From Bradyrhizobium ontarionense (lineage in GTDB: Bacteria > Pseudomonadota > Alphaproteobacteria > Rhizobiales > Xanthobacteraceae), in contig NZ_CP088156.1 of NCBI RefSeq assembly GCF_021088345.1, positions 1,116,001 to 1,180,000 of the forward strand: a DNA stretch of 64,000 bases. The letters are read 5' to 3'. Within the stretch, counting starts at the first letter, position 1. Each line of letters starts with the position of its first letter. Of this stretch, positions 16,917 to 25,053 are shown piece by piece. The position numbers and the translations under genes were made by a program. The notes under the pieces are model-generated. The model ran no database searches and was not told the origin of the DNA. It saw only the letters and a list, made by a program, of their open reading frames with translations.

Positions 16917-18482
16917 TCACGCGAAGCTCTTGATGGTCTGGATCACGCCATCCAGCTCCTTGCCGGCGCTGTCCTTCAGTGCGGCCTCGCGCAGGCGGCG
17001 CGCCCAATCGGCGGCATCATCGCGGCGCTCGATCAGCTTGATCGCCGCCAGCGTCTTGTCGAATTTCGACAGCCCCCGGCTGTGGGTATCGGAATAGCCC
17101 TTCACCAAGCGGCGGCATTGCAGGATCTCGACGCCGAGCTGGTAGTTGGTGCCGACCGCGTCGGACGCGGCCTTGAGCCATTCGTTGCGGTGAGCCGTCT
17201 CGACGGCGTGACGCAGTGAGCGGCGGCGCAGGCCGCGCAGCCCACCCACAACATAGAGCGTCAGGAACCAGGGCAGCGAGTAGGTCCGCACCCGGCGCCC
17301 CTTGTTGACGCGGCGATCGAGCCAGCCGAGGAGGCGCGGCCTCGCGCCCAGCCAGCGACCGAAGCCCACCGGCAGTATGCCCATGACCTCTTCCATGCGG
17401 GGATGCATGAATTCCGTCGTCTGGAGCAGCTGGCCCTGCGATATCTCCAGCTCGTCCTCGATGCGGGCGCGGCGACCGGCGCGCGTCTTGAGGTCGGCCA
17501 CGCGGATGACGTCATCATAGGTCATCGCGTTGGCGAGATACTTTGCCGCGGCCTGCGTGAAGGCATGGCCCCGGGCGGAACCGCCGGCGATTCGGTCGGC
17601 CGCGTGCAGCGTCTTGAGGATGTCGAGATATTCGGCACCATAGGCGACGTCCTGGAAATCGACCACCTTCTTCAGGCCGGCGCGGGCCATCGCGAGCGCG
17701 GGCTCGGGCAGCTCCTGCTTCAACCTTGCGACAAGCGCGGCGAGACGAGGATCGGCCGTTACGGGAGAGGGGGGATTGTCGGACTGTTTCGGTTGCGCCG
17801 GCGCAACAACGTCCGGCGAGCCGGTCTTGACCCGGTCAAAGGCAGCTTCAAAGGTTCGAATACTGGCCTTGGCACCTTTCTCGCCGGCACGGATGACGTC
17901 GAGATAGCTCTCGCGGTCGAACGGCAGCACGCTGGCCGCAGCGAGCGCGCCGAACATCGCAGCCGAGATAACGCTGCCGTGCGCGATGGCGAGCGCGTTG
18001 AAGTCGAAGATGATCTCGGTTTTCGCGGCAACCCCGATGGCGCCGGTGACGGCGCCGCCGTCGGCAATGCCGTTGCCCGGCGTGATCTTCTCGCCGATCG
18101 CGAGCGACCGGTGGTTGGAAGCGATCAGCGTGGTGCGGTCCGGCGTCACCAGGCCGCGCAGGATCGACCGGCCGGCCTCCATGAATTCCGCCGCCATCAC
18201 GACATCGACGTCGCCGGGTGTCGGCATCAGCGACAGGATCGGCTTGCGACCGCCGAGCGGCGGCATCGCCTCGATATAGTAGATCGTGGCGCCGGTGCGC
18301 TGGGCGACGCCCGGCACCGAGGTCGACTGCGCGACCCAGCCATGGTTCTCGGCGAGCTGGACGATCCAGTCCGTCAGGACGCCGCCGCCCTGGCCGCCCA
18401 TCGCGACGATCGCCATCGAGATGGGTCGCTCGGTCGCCTCGCCCGCGGCGGGGAGGGCCAGCCGGATGGTCTCGTCTCTCAT
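16917..18482 (-). CDS. iorB: indolepyruvate oxidoreductase subunit beta (IorB-like, with C-terminal DUF6537-type region)
   Basis: A 521-residue subunit of a 2-oxoacid:acceptor oxidoreductase. Residues about 20-215 form the gamma-type domain (AIVAMGGQGGGVLTDWIV, then VPGVAQRTGATIYY). A Pro/Ser linker follows, then a C-terminal region with FDKTLAAIKLIERRDDAADW that is typical of the long aerobic IorB. The enzyme makes an aryl-CoA from an aryl-2-oxoacid with loss of CO2. Its start overlaps the iorA stop (ATGA). Here the substrate may be isatinate (2-aminophenylglyoxylate) rather than indolepyruvate. Confidence 0.88.
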   Translation of the reverse strand: MRDETIRLALPAAGEATERPISMAIVAMGGQGGGVLTDWIVQLAENHGWVAQSTSVPGVAQRTGATIYYIEAMPPLGGRKPILSLMPTPGDVDVVMAAEFMEAGRSILRGLVTPDRTTLIASNHRSLAIGEKITPGNGIADGGAVTGAIGVAAKTEIIFDFNALAIAHGSVISAAMFGALAAASVLPFDRESYLDVIRAGEKGAKASIRTFEAAFDRVKTGSPDVVAPAQPKQSDNPPSPVTADPRLAALVARLKQELPEPALAMARAGLKKVVDFQDVAYGAEYLDILKTLHAADRIAGGSARGHAFTQAAAKYLANAMTYDDVIRVADLKTRAGRRARIEDELEISQGQLLQTTEFMHPRMEEVMGILPVGFGRWLGARPRLLGWLDRRVNKGRRVRTYSLPWFLTLYVVGGLRGLRRRSLRHAVETAHRNEWLKAASDAVGTNYQLGVEILQCRRLVKGYSDTHSRGLSKFDKTLAAIKLIERRDDAADWARRLREAALKDSAGKELDGVIQTIKSFA

Positions 18483-20638
18483 GCCAGCGCCTCGAGCGCC
18501 GGACGCCGGCGATCGCGCCGGCGCTGCAGCCAGGCGATCACGGCCATGGCGACCCTGGATTTGAACGTGTCCCAGCGGGTCGGATTATGGATGACGTCAG
18601 CCCGATAGAACGAGGGGCAGAGCACGGCGGCCTCGGCGACTTCGCCACAATTGCCGCAGCCGACGCAGGAATTGTCGATCGCCGCAACCGGATCGTCGCG
18701 CAGCGGATCGTCGAGCTGCTTCACCGACAGCGACGGGCAGCCGGAGAGCCGGATGCAGGCATGGTCACCCGTGCACACGTCCTCGTCGACGCCGAAACGC
18801 TCCTTGACGATGCGGACGCCGTCCCTGATCGCCTTGTTCATCTGCGGCTTCACGCGGCGCTGCTTGTTCAGCATGCATTCGGAGGAGGCGACGATGACCT
18901 TGGGGCCTTCGTCCTTGGTCGTCAGCGCCTCTTTCAACGTGTCGCGCATCTTGCCGACGTCGTAGGTCCGGTCGATCTGGCGGACCCATTGGCCGCCGAT
19001 GCCCTTCACGGCCTTGACGATCGAGTTGTTGGTGTCGCGCCGGGTGTTGGTCGCGCGTGACGACAGGATGTCCTGACCACCGGTCGCCGAGGTGTAGTAA
19101 TTGTCGACGATGAGGAAGACGCCGTCATGCTTGTTGAACACGGCATTGCCGATGCCGCTCGTCAAGCCGTTGTGCCAGAAGCCGCCGTCGCCCATCACCG
19201 CGATCGAGCGCTTGTCGGCCTTGACGTTGAAAGCCGAGGTCGAGGCCGGACCAAGGCCGAAGCCCATGGTGGTCGCGCCGATATTGAACGGCGGCAGGAT
19301 CGAGAACAGATGACAGCCGATGTCGGCCGAGACGTGGTGCTGGCCGAGCTCCTCTTCGACGAGTTTCATCGCAGCGAAAATCGGCCGTTCAGGGCAGCCG
19401 GTGCAGAGACCGGGCGGACGCGCCGGCACGACCTGCTTCAACTTCTCGACGGCGGGGTGATTGAGCACGGGGGCGGCGTCCGGCGCCGGCGGCCGGTTGC
19501 CGAGCAGTCGCGGCTCGGTCTTCTCCAGGAACTCGCGGACGCCGCCGAGCAATATCTGCGCGGTATAGTCGCCGCCCATCGGCAGCACGTCCTTGCCGTG
19601 GATGCGCGCGTTGATGTCCTTGCGCCGCAGCACGGTGTTGATCGCCTGCTCCAGATATTCCGGCTGGCCTTCCTCGACGATGAGGACGGCCTCCTTGTCG
19701 AGGCAGAATTCCGCGACCTCCGTGTCGATCACGGGGTAGGTGACGTTCATGACGTAGAGCGGAACCTGGGTGTTGCCATAAGCGTCCGACAGCCCGAGAT
19801 ATTGCAGCGCGCGGATGACGTTGTTGTACATCCCGCCCTGCATGATGATGCCGACCTTGCCCTCTTTCGGCCCCATCCATTCGTTCAGCCTGTTGTCGCG
19901 GATGAAACCGATCGCCGCGGGCATCCGCGTCTTGATCTTCTCCTGCTCGTGCTCATAGGCGGCGGGCGGCAGCACGATGCGGTTGACGTCGCGCCTGGGA
20001 TTATTGAGCGCGTCCTTGATGGTGTGCGCCGGCTTGAGGTTGTCCTTGCAGATGAAGCTTCCATGCATGTGACAGGCGCGCACACGCACCTCCAGCATCA
20101 CGGGCGTGTTCGAGAACTCGGAGAGCTCGAACCCCTTCTCGATCAGGTTGACGATGCATTCATGATCGGGACGCGGGTCCAGCAGCCACATCTGCGATTT
20201 CATCGCGAAGGCATGGGTGCGCTCCTGCATGATGGAGGAGCCCTCGCCATAGTCCTCGCCGACGATGATCATCGTTCCGCCGGTGACGCCGCCCGAGGCG
20301 AGATTGGCGAGTGCGTCGGAGGCAACGTTGGTGCCTACGGTCGACTTCCACGCGACCGCGCCGCGCAGAGGGTACATCACCGAGGCCGACAGCATCGCCG
20401 CCGCGGCCGCTTCGTTGGCGGAGCTCTGGAACACGACGCCGAGATCGTCGAGCACGTCCTTGGCGTCGGCGAGCACGTCCATCAGATGCGAGATCGGGGA
20501 GCCCTGGTAGCCGCCGACATAGGCGACGCCCGATTGCAGCAGTGCCTTGGTGATGGCGAGAATGCCTTCGCCGCGAAACGTATCGCCATCGCCGAGCCGG
20601 AGATCCTCGACTTCGCGAGCAAAAGACCGTTCAGCCAT
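18479..20638 (-). CDS. iorA: indolepyruvate ferredoxin oxidoreductase subunit alpha (IorA-like)
   Basis: A 719-residue TPP-dependent subunit. The N-terminal pyrimidine-binding domain has GYQGSPISHLMDVLAD and SSANEAAAAAMLSASVMYP. The TPP/Mg site is MGDGGFWHNGLTSGIGNAVF with the Asn of VDNYYTS. The C-terminal Fe-S region has VCTGDHACIRLSGCPS and CVGCGNCGEVAEAAVLCPSF. It catalyses oxidative decarboxylation of aryl-2-oxoacids to aryl-CoA. It is the first gene of the iorA-iorB unit, with GGAGGG before the ATG. The class includes enzymes acting on phenylglyoxylate-like compounds, so isatinate to anthraniloyl-CoA is chemically reasonable in this locus. Confidence 0.9.
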   Translation of the reverse strand: MAERSFAREVEDLRLGDGDTFRGEGILAITKALLQSGVAYVGGYQGSPISHLMDVLADAKDVLDDLGVVFQSSANEAAAAAMLSASVMYPLRGAVAWKSTVGTNVASDALANLASGGVTGGTMIIVGEDYGEGSSIMQERTHAFAMKSQMWLLDPRPDHECIVNLIEKGFELSEFSNTPVMLEVRVRACHMHGSFICKDNLKPAHTIKDALNNPRRDVNRIVLPPAAYEHEQEKIKTRMPAAIGFIRDNRLNEWMGPKEGKVGIIMQGGMYNNVIRALQYLGLSDAYGNTQVPLYVMNVTYPVIDTEVAEFCLDKEAVLIVEEGQPEYLEQAINTVLRRKDINARIHGKDVLPMGGDYTAQILLGGVREFLEKTEPRLLGNRPPAPDAAPVLNHPAVEKLKQVVPARPPGLCTGCPERPIFAAMKLVEEELGQHHVSADIGCHLFSILPPFNIGATTMGFGLGPASTSAFNVKADKRSIAVMGDGGFWHNGLTSGIGNAVFNKHDGVFLIVDNYYTSATGGQDILSSRATNTRRDTNNSIVKAVKGIGGQWVRQIDRTYDVGKMRDTLKEALTTKDEGPKVIVASSECMLNKQRRVKPQMNKAIRDGVRIVKERFGVDEDVCTGDHACIRLSGCPSLSVKQLDDPLRDDPVAAIDNSCVGCGNCGEVAEAAVLCPSFYRADVIHNPTRWDTFKSRVAMAVIAWLQRRRDRRRPALEALA

Positions 20639-20661
20639 TGCACCCTCCAGAAATATGCGAT

Positions 20662-20690
20662 AGCATACGTTTACATATAAAGTAAGTCAA
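20662..20690 (-). promoter_or_regulatory. iorA promoter with overlapping operator-like repeats
   Basis: On the minus strand TTGACT (20685-20690) and TATGCT (20662-20667) are separated by exactly 17 bases. The spacer begins with TACTTTA, the same half-site seen in the palindromes at 30130 and 38527. A second repeat, TATGC-GATA-GCATA (20654-20667), covers the -10 box. This is the 127-bp region between iorA and the divergent nitrilase operon, so a repressor bound here could control both. Confidence 0.65.
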
Positions 20691-20765
20691 CGCCGCACCA
20701 CTCTATCACGCTTGCGGATCTCTGCTCCGGAGCGCGATCATGAAGCCGGCGACAGGGTAGGGCCA

Positions 20766-21794
20766 ATGCTGAAGCTGCCTCGCTTTAGAGCTGCCGCCGT
20801 CCAGGCTTCACCGGTCTATCTCGACGCCAGCGCGACGGCCGACAAGGCGGCTTCACTGGTCCGTGAAGCCGCAGCGAACGGTGCCAAGCTCGTCGCGTTC
20901 CCCGAGGCGTTCGTTCCCGGCTATCCCTACTGGAACTGGATCACTGACCCCGTCACGGGCAGTGCCTGGTTCGAGAAGCTCGCCAAGGCGTCGGTGCTTG
21001 TGCCGGGTCCGGAGGTTGACGTCGTCCGGAAAGCTGCGCGCGAGACCGGATGCTATGTCGTCCTCGGCGTGAACGAGCGCAGCCCAGTCTCGCTGGGAGC
21101 GATCTACAATACCCTGGTTTTCATCGGCCCGGACGGCGCGCTGCTCGGCAAGCACCGCAAGCTGGTGCCGACCTGGGCGGAGAAGCTGACCTGGACCGGC
21201 GGTGACGGGTCGAGCCTGCGCGTCTATGATACCGAGATCGGGCGCCTCGGAGGCCTGGCTTGCGGCGAGAACACCAACACGCTCGCGCGCTTCGCGCTGT
21301 TGGGCCAGGGTGAGCTCGTGCATGTCGCGAGCTACATCTCGCTTCCCGTCGCGCCCCCCGACTACGACATGGCGGAGGCGATCAAGTTGCGCGCGATTGC
21401 CCATTCATTTGAAGGCAAGATTTTCACCGTCGTCTCCTGCTCGACCATGTCGGAGGAGATCATCGCAGCCATGGAAACCGTGGTCCCCGACGCGCGTGCG
21501 CGCTTGCAACGCAAATCGAGCGCGTTCTCCGGAATCATCGGGCCGGATGGCCGCGTGGTCGGCGAGCCGCTGATCGACGACGAAGGCATCGTCTACGCCG
21601 ATATCGACCTCGAGCGCTGCATCCAGCCAAAGCAGATGCACGACATCGTCGGGCACTACAACCGGTTCGACATTTTTGATCTGCGGGTCGATCGCCGTCC
21701 ATTGGCGCCGCTCGGGCTGACGGACGGTGAACGCGTTGCGGCGGATGCTACGGAGCAGGCCGGCTTCACGTCGATCCCAGCCAGACCGGACTGA
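20766..21794 (+). CDS. nitrilase (arylacetonitrilase type)
   Basis: A 342-residue carbon-nitrogen hydrolase that converts a nitrile to the acid and ammonia. The catalytic triad is visible: Glu in FPEAFVPGYPYWNW, Lys in HRKLVPTWAEKLTW and Cys in GGLACGENTNTLARF. The CGEN form with PxYxW upstream belongs to true nitrilases rather than amidases. The ATG at 20766 follows AGGGTAGGG; the open frame begins 18 codons earlier. It is first in a plus-strand operon with the cupin, the FAH-family enzyme and the thioesterase. Conversion of indole-3-acetonitrile to indole-3-acetate would link it to the locus; this is inference. Confidence 0.9.
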   Translation: MLKLPRFRAAAVQASPVYLDASATADKAASLVREAAANGAKLVAFPEAFVPGYPYWNWITDPVTGSAWFEKLAKASVLVPGPEVDVVRKAARETGCYVVLGVNERSPVSLGAIYNTLVFIGPDGALLGKHRKLVPTWAEKLTWTGGDGSSLRVYDTEIGRLGGLACGENTNTLARFALLGQGELVHVASYISLPVAPPDYDMAEAIKLRAIAHSFEGKIFTVVSCSTMSEEIIAAMETVVPDARARLQRKSSAFSGIIGPDGRVVGEPLIDDEGIVYADIDLERCIQPKQMHDIVGHYNRFDIFDLRVDRRPLAPLGLTDGERVAADATEQAGFTSIPARPD

Positions 21795-21849
21795 GGATTG
21801 GGCACGCGTCGATCTCGCGGCACCAACGGACGGCGACTTGGAGGATAGG

Positions 21850-22956
21850 ATGCGCGAAAACATCATCGGTCGGGCCAATGTCGAAGACACCCCCGAACTC
21901 AAGGCCTACTACAAGGACCTCGAAAGATACGAGGCCGGCGCCCTGTGGACGGTCGCCAACAAGATCGAGCCCTGGGCACCGCAATCGGTTTCCGTACCCG
22001 TCCTTTGGCGCTACAACGATCTGCGCGAACACGTGCTGCGTTCGGTCGAGCTGGTCTCGCCGGAGAAGGCGGGACGGCGGGTGATCTATCTCAATAATCC
22101 CGGTCGCCGCGACGTGTCGGCCGCCGTCGGCTGGCTCTATTCCGGATTACAGGTGATGCATCCCGGCGAGGTCGCCACGGCGCACGCGCACTCGGCGTCA
22201 GCTCTGCGCTTCATCATGGAGGGCTCGGGCGCCTACACCATCGTCGACGGCCACAAGATGACGCTGGGCGCGCGGGACTTCGTGCTCACGCCGAACGGCA
22301 CCTGGCACGAGCACGGGGTTGACGGCAACGGCTCGGTCTGCATCTGGCAGGACGGTCTCGACATCCCGCTCGTCAATGCGCTGGAGGCCAATTTCTTCGT
22401 CGTGCATCCGAAGATCCAGCAGGACGAGTCCGGCTATCCCGTGGACGACATGACCAGGACCTGGGGCAATCCCGGTCTTCGGCCGGCCGACTCGAAATGG
22501 TCGAAGGGCTATTCGCCCATGTTCAAATATGAGTGGGAACCGACCTACGACTCCTTGCGCAAATATGCCGCCGCGACCGACGGCTCGCCCTATGACGGCA
22601 TTCTCATGAACTACGTCAATCCGATCACCGGCGGGCACGTGATGCAGACGATCGGCGCCAGCATGCAGTTGCTGCGGCCGGGCGAGAAGACGAAATCGCA
22701 CCGGCACACCGGCAGCTTCATCTACCAGGTCGCCAAGGGCCGCGGCTACTCGGTGATCGGCGGCAAACGGTTCGAATGGGAAGAGCGCGACATCTTCTGC
22801 GTTCCGTCCTGGGCATGGCACGAGCACGGCAATGCATCGGAGAGCGAAGATGCCTGCCTGTTCTGTTTCAATGACCTGCCTGTCATCGAAGGTCTCGGCC
22901 TCTACCGGGAAGAGGCCTACGGCGACAATGCCGGCCACCAGTCAGTGGCTGCCTGA
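21850..22956 (+). CDS. gentisate 1,2-dioxygenase-like bicupin ring-cleavage enzyme
   Basis: A 368-residue bicupin. The N-terminal cupin has the iron ligands in VATAHAHSASALRFIMEGSG (H-x-H) and NGTWHEHG; the C-terminal cupin has KSHRHTGSFIYQVAKGRG and SWAWHEHGN. Gentisate 1,2-dioxygenases and salicylate or 5-substituted-salicylate 1,2-dioxygenases have this layout. They open the ring between the carboxyl carbon and its ortho hydroxyl (or similar) carbon. The ATG at 21850 follows GGAGGATAGG. With the FAH-family enzyme next to it, ring cleavage and hydrolysis of the product are likely. The substrate may be gentisate or 5-hydroxyanthranilate. Confidence 0.88.
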   Translation: MRENIIGRANVEDTPELKAYYKDLERYEAGALWTVANKIEPWAPQSVSVPVLWRYNDLREHVLRSVELVSPEKAGRRVIYLNNPGRRDVSAAVGWLYSGLQVMHPGEVATAHAHSASALRFIMEGSGAYTIVDGHKMTLGARDFVLTPNGTWHEHGVDGNGSVCIWQDGLDIPLVNALEANFFVVHPKIQQDESGYPVDDMTRTWGNPGLRPADSKWSKGYSPMFKYEWEPTYDSLRKYAAATDGSPYDGILMNYVNPITGGHVMQTIGASMQLLRPGEKTKSHRHTGSFIYQVAKGRGYSVIGGKRFEWEERDIFCVPSWAWHEHGNASESEDACLFCFNDLPVIEGLGLYREEAYGDNAGHQSVAA

Positions 22957-22994
22957 CGTTCAGAACTCAACCGAAAGAGCCGGATAAAGCTATC

Positions 22995-23903
22995 ATGCGT
23001 CTTGTCACCTACACCTTGGGCTCCAGCGGTGCGCGGCTCGGGGTCCTCGTCAACGGATTGGTCGTCGATGTCGAACGCCTCGGTGCGTCGGAGGGCCTTG
23101 CCTGGCCGAGCGACATGCTATCATTCATCGACAACAGTGCGACACTGCTGCCGGCACTCAGGGAGTACCTGGACAATGGCAACGGGCGCTTGCCGGTCGG
23201 CTCAGCCGTTCCGGTCGAGGATGTGAGGCTGCAGGCTCCGATCCCGCGTCCACGAAAGAACATCTTCGGCATCGGGCTGAACTACCGGGCCCATGTTGCC
23301 GAGTCGGCCAAGAGCCTGGATACGGACAAGGATCTGCCGAAGCAGCCGGTGGTCTTCTCCAAGCCGCCGACCTCGGTGATCGGGCCAGGTGCGGCGATCC
23401 AGCACAATGCGAAGATGACGCAGCAGCTCGACTGGGAAGTAGAGCTTGCCGTCATCATCGGCAAGACGGCGACCCGCATCGCGACCGACAAGGCGATGGA
23501 TCACGTCTTCGGCTATTCGGTGATGATCGACGTCTCCGCACGCGACAATCGTCGCGCCGGCCAGTGGATCTTTTCCAAGGGCATGGATACCTATGCGCCA
23601 TTCGGCCCGTGTATCGTGACCGCGGACGAGATTGCCGATCCGCATGATCTGCGTCTGTGGCTGACGAAGAACGGGGTCATGAAGCAGGACTCCAACACCA
23701 AATACATGATCTTCGACATCCCGGTTCTGATCGCGGACATTTCATCGGGCATGACGCTGGAGCCGGGCGACATCATTGCAACGGGAACACCGGAGGGCGT
23801 AGGGGCCGGCATGACTCCTCAGGAATGGCTGTGGCCGGGTGACGTGGTCGAAGCCGGGGTCGATGGCATCGGTGTCATCAGGCATCCCGTCGTTGCGATC
23901 TGA
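22995..23903 (+). CDS. fumarylacetoacetate hydrolase family protein (fumarylpyruvate hydrolase-like)
   Basis: A 302-residue enzyme of the FAH fold. GIGLNYRAHVAESAK, VVFSKPPTSVIGPGAAI, DWEVELAVIIGKTA and LEPGDIIATGTPEGVG are the family motifs; the acidic metal ligands are in the third and in SVMIDVSARD. In gentisate pathways this family hydrolyses fumarylpyruvate to fumarate and pyruvate. It lies 38 bp behind the bicupin gene and overlaps the thioesterase gene by one base (TGATG). No maleylpyruvate isomerase is seen in the window, so either direct maleylpyruvate hydrolysis or an isomerase elsewhere is needed. Confidence 0.9.
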   Translation: MRLVTYTLGSSGARLGVLVNGLVVDVERLGASEGLAWPSDMLSFIDNSATLLPALREYLDNGNGRLPVGSAVPVEDVRLQAPIPRPRKNIFGIGLNYRAHVAESAKSLDTDKDLPKQPVVFSKPPTSVIGPGAAIQHNAKMTQQLDWEVELAVIIGKTATRIATDKAMDHVFGYSVMIDVSARDNRRAGQWIFSKGMDTYAPFGPCIVTADEIADPHDLRLWLTKNGVMKQDSNTKYMIFDIPVLIADISSGMTLEPGDIIATGTPEGVGAGMTPQEWLWPGDVVEAGVDGIGVIRHPVVAI

Positions 23904-24340
23904 TGACGACGTTCTCGTTCGATCGCGAACTCAGATTCGGCGATTGCTATCCCTCAGGCATCGCGTATTTCCCGTCCTACCTGAACATCCTCAACGGCGT
24001 CGTCGAGGAGTTTTGGGCGACGATCGGGATGCCCTGGCCGGGATTGATCAAGATCCGGAAAATCGGGACGCCCACGGTGCATTTGACCTGCGACTTTGCC
24101 AGACCGTCGATGTTTGGCGACGTCCTGACGTTCCAATTGCGCATCGCCCGGGTGGGCGGATCGTCGCTCCATTTGGCTCATGTGGTCTCGGGCGCGGATG
24201 GGATGCGCTGGCGCGCCCGCCAGGTCCTTGCCGCGACGTCGCTGGTCGATCACCGCGCGATCCCATGGCCCGATGACGTTCGCGCGGCCCTTGTGGCGCA
24301 TCTGAACGCGGATGAGAAAACCGAGGCGGCGCTGTCGTGA
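23903..24340 (+). CDS. acyl-CoA thioesterase, 4-hydroxybenzoyl-CoA thioesterase (hotdog) family
   Basis: A 145-residue single-hotdog protein. The N-terminal RFGDCYPSGIAYFPSYLNIL is the active-site helix region, where the Asp of 4HBT-type enzymes sits (GDxxxxGxxYxxxYL). The strand PTVHLTCDFARPSMFGDVL is also typical. It would release an aryl acid from its CoA ester, for example gentisyl- or 5-hydroxyanthraniloyl-CoA, so that the adjacent cupin can cleave the ring. It overlaps the genes on both sides by a few bases, which supports a shared pathway. Confidence 0.85.
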   Translation: MTTFSFDRELRFGDCYPSGIAYFPSYLNILNGVVEEFWATIGMPWPGLIKIRKIGTPTVHLTCDFARPSMFGDVLTFQLRIARVGGSSLHLAHVVSGADGMRWRARQVLAATSLVDHRAIPWPDDVRAALVAHLNADEKTEAALS

Positions 24341-25047
24341 TCTCCTTGTTCATGACATTCTCCGATCCGACGGGCGTACGACGGGTCCGGTCCGATGATC
24401 TTGATGCCGTCGCAGTACTGGTCGGATCGATCCCCGGGATGACCGAGGGCCTGCTGTTCACGCCGCTGGAACGGTCGGTCGATCATCCCTACAAGGCTGA
24501 CGGCTCCGGGCCCGTCTTCGCGCTTCAACTGCGGTTTCCGCGCCTGCTCGCGTGCGAGGCGGCGATGGATCGCGACAGCATCCTTGCCGGCCTCGCGACG
24601 GGTGTCGGATTGTCGGGCCTGTCCGGATCGGACGTCACGCATCAGGTCATGCTGACGCGCGCATTTCCCGTCGACGTCGCGGCGCATCCGGCAGGCACGG
24701 AAACTCCTTGCAGCTACCTCGTGCACTATCCCGGTCCTGCGGAAGACATGAATGCCTGGAACCTGCACTATCTGGAGCACCATCCGGCGATCATGCGGAC
24801 GTTTCCGAATGTCCGCCAGGTCGAGATCTACACGCGGATCGATTGGGTCGACCGCCTTCCGTCGCAACGCGTCGAGCATATGCAGCGCAACAAGCTGGTG
24901 TTCGACAGCCCTGAAGCTCTCTCGCACGCGCTGAGCTCCGACGTGATCGCGCGCATGCGCGCGGACTTCGTCCAGTTCCCGCCATTCTCGGGCGGCAACA
25001 AGCATTTTCCGATGCTGACGAGAACGGTTCGGCCCGGGAAATCCTGA
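24337..25047 (+). CDS. EthD-like dimeric alpha/beta-barrel protein, unknown role
   Basis: A 236-residue soluble protein that begins with GTG overlapping the thioesterase stop. The C-terminal half has NAWNLHYLEHHPAIMRTFPN followed by VRQVEIYTRIDW and FPPFSGGNKHFPML, the pattern of EthD-type ferredoxin-like barrels (HxxHxPxxxxxPG-like segment). The N-terminal half looks like a second, more divergent copy. Members of this superfamily include small cofactor-free isomerases, decarboxylases and oxygenases. As the last gene of the nitrilase-cupin operon it may act on a reactive intermediate. The function is not known to me. Confidence 0.65.
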   Translation: MISLFMTFSDPTGVRRVRSDDLDAVAVLVGSIPGMTEGLLFTPLERSVDHPYKADGSGPVFALQLRFPRLLACEAAMDRDSILAGLATGVGLSGLSGSDVTHQVMLTRAFPVDVAAHPAGTETPCSYLVHYPGPAEDMNAWNLHYLEHHPAIMRTFPNVRQVEIYTRIDWVDRLPSQRVEHMQRNKLVFDSPEALSHALSSDVIARMRADFVQFPPFSGGNKHFPMLTRTVRPGKS

Positions 25048-25053
25048 CCGGCT

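Noticed and set aside
21850..23903. A plain salicylate-gentisate pathway as the sole function of the locus
   Set aside because: It would explain the cupin, FAH-family enzyme and the hydroxylase fusion but not the isatin-hydrolase-like cyclase, IorAB, RidA or the thiolase/DUF35 pair. It is kept as a partial alternative only.
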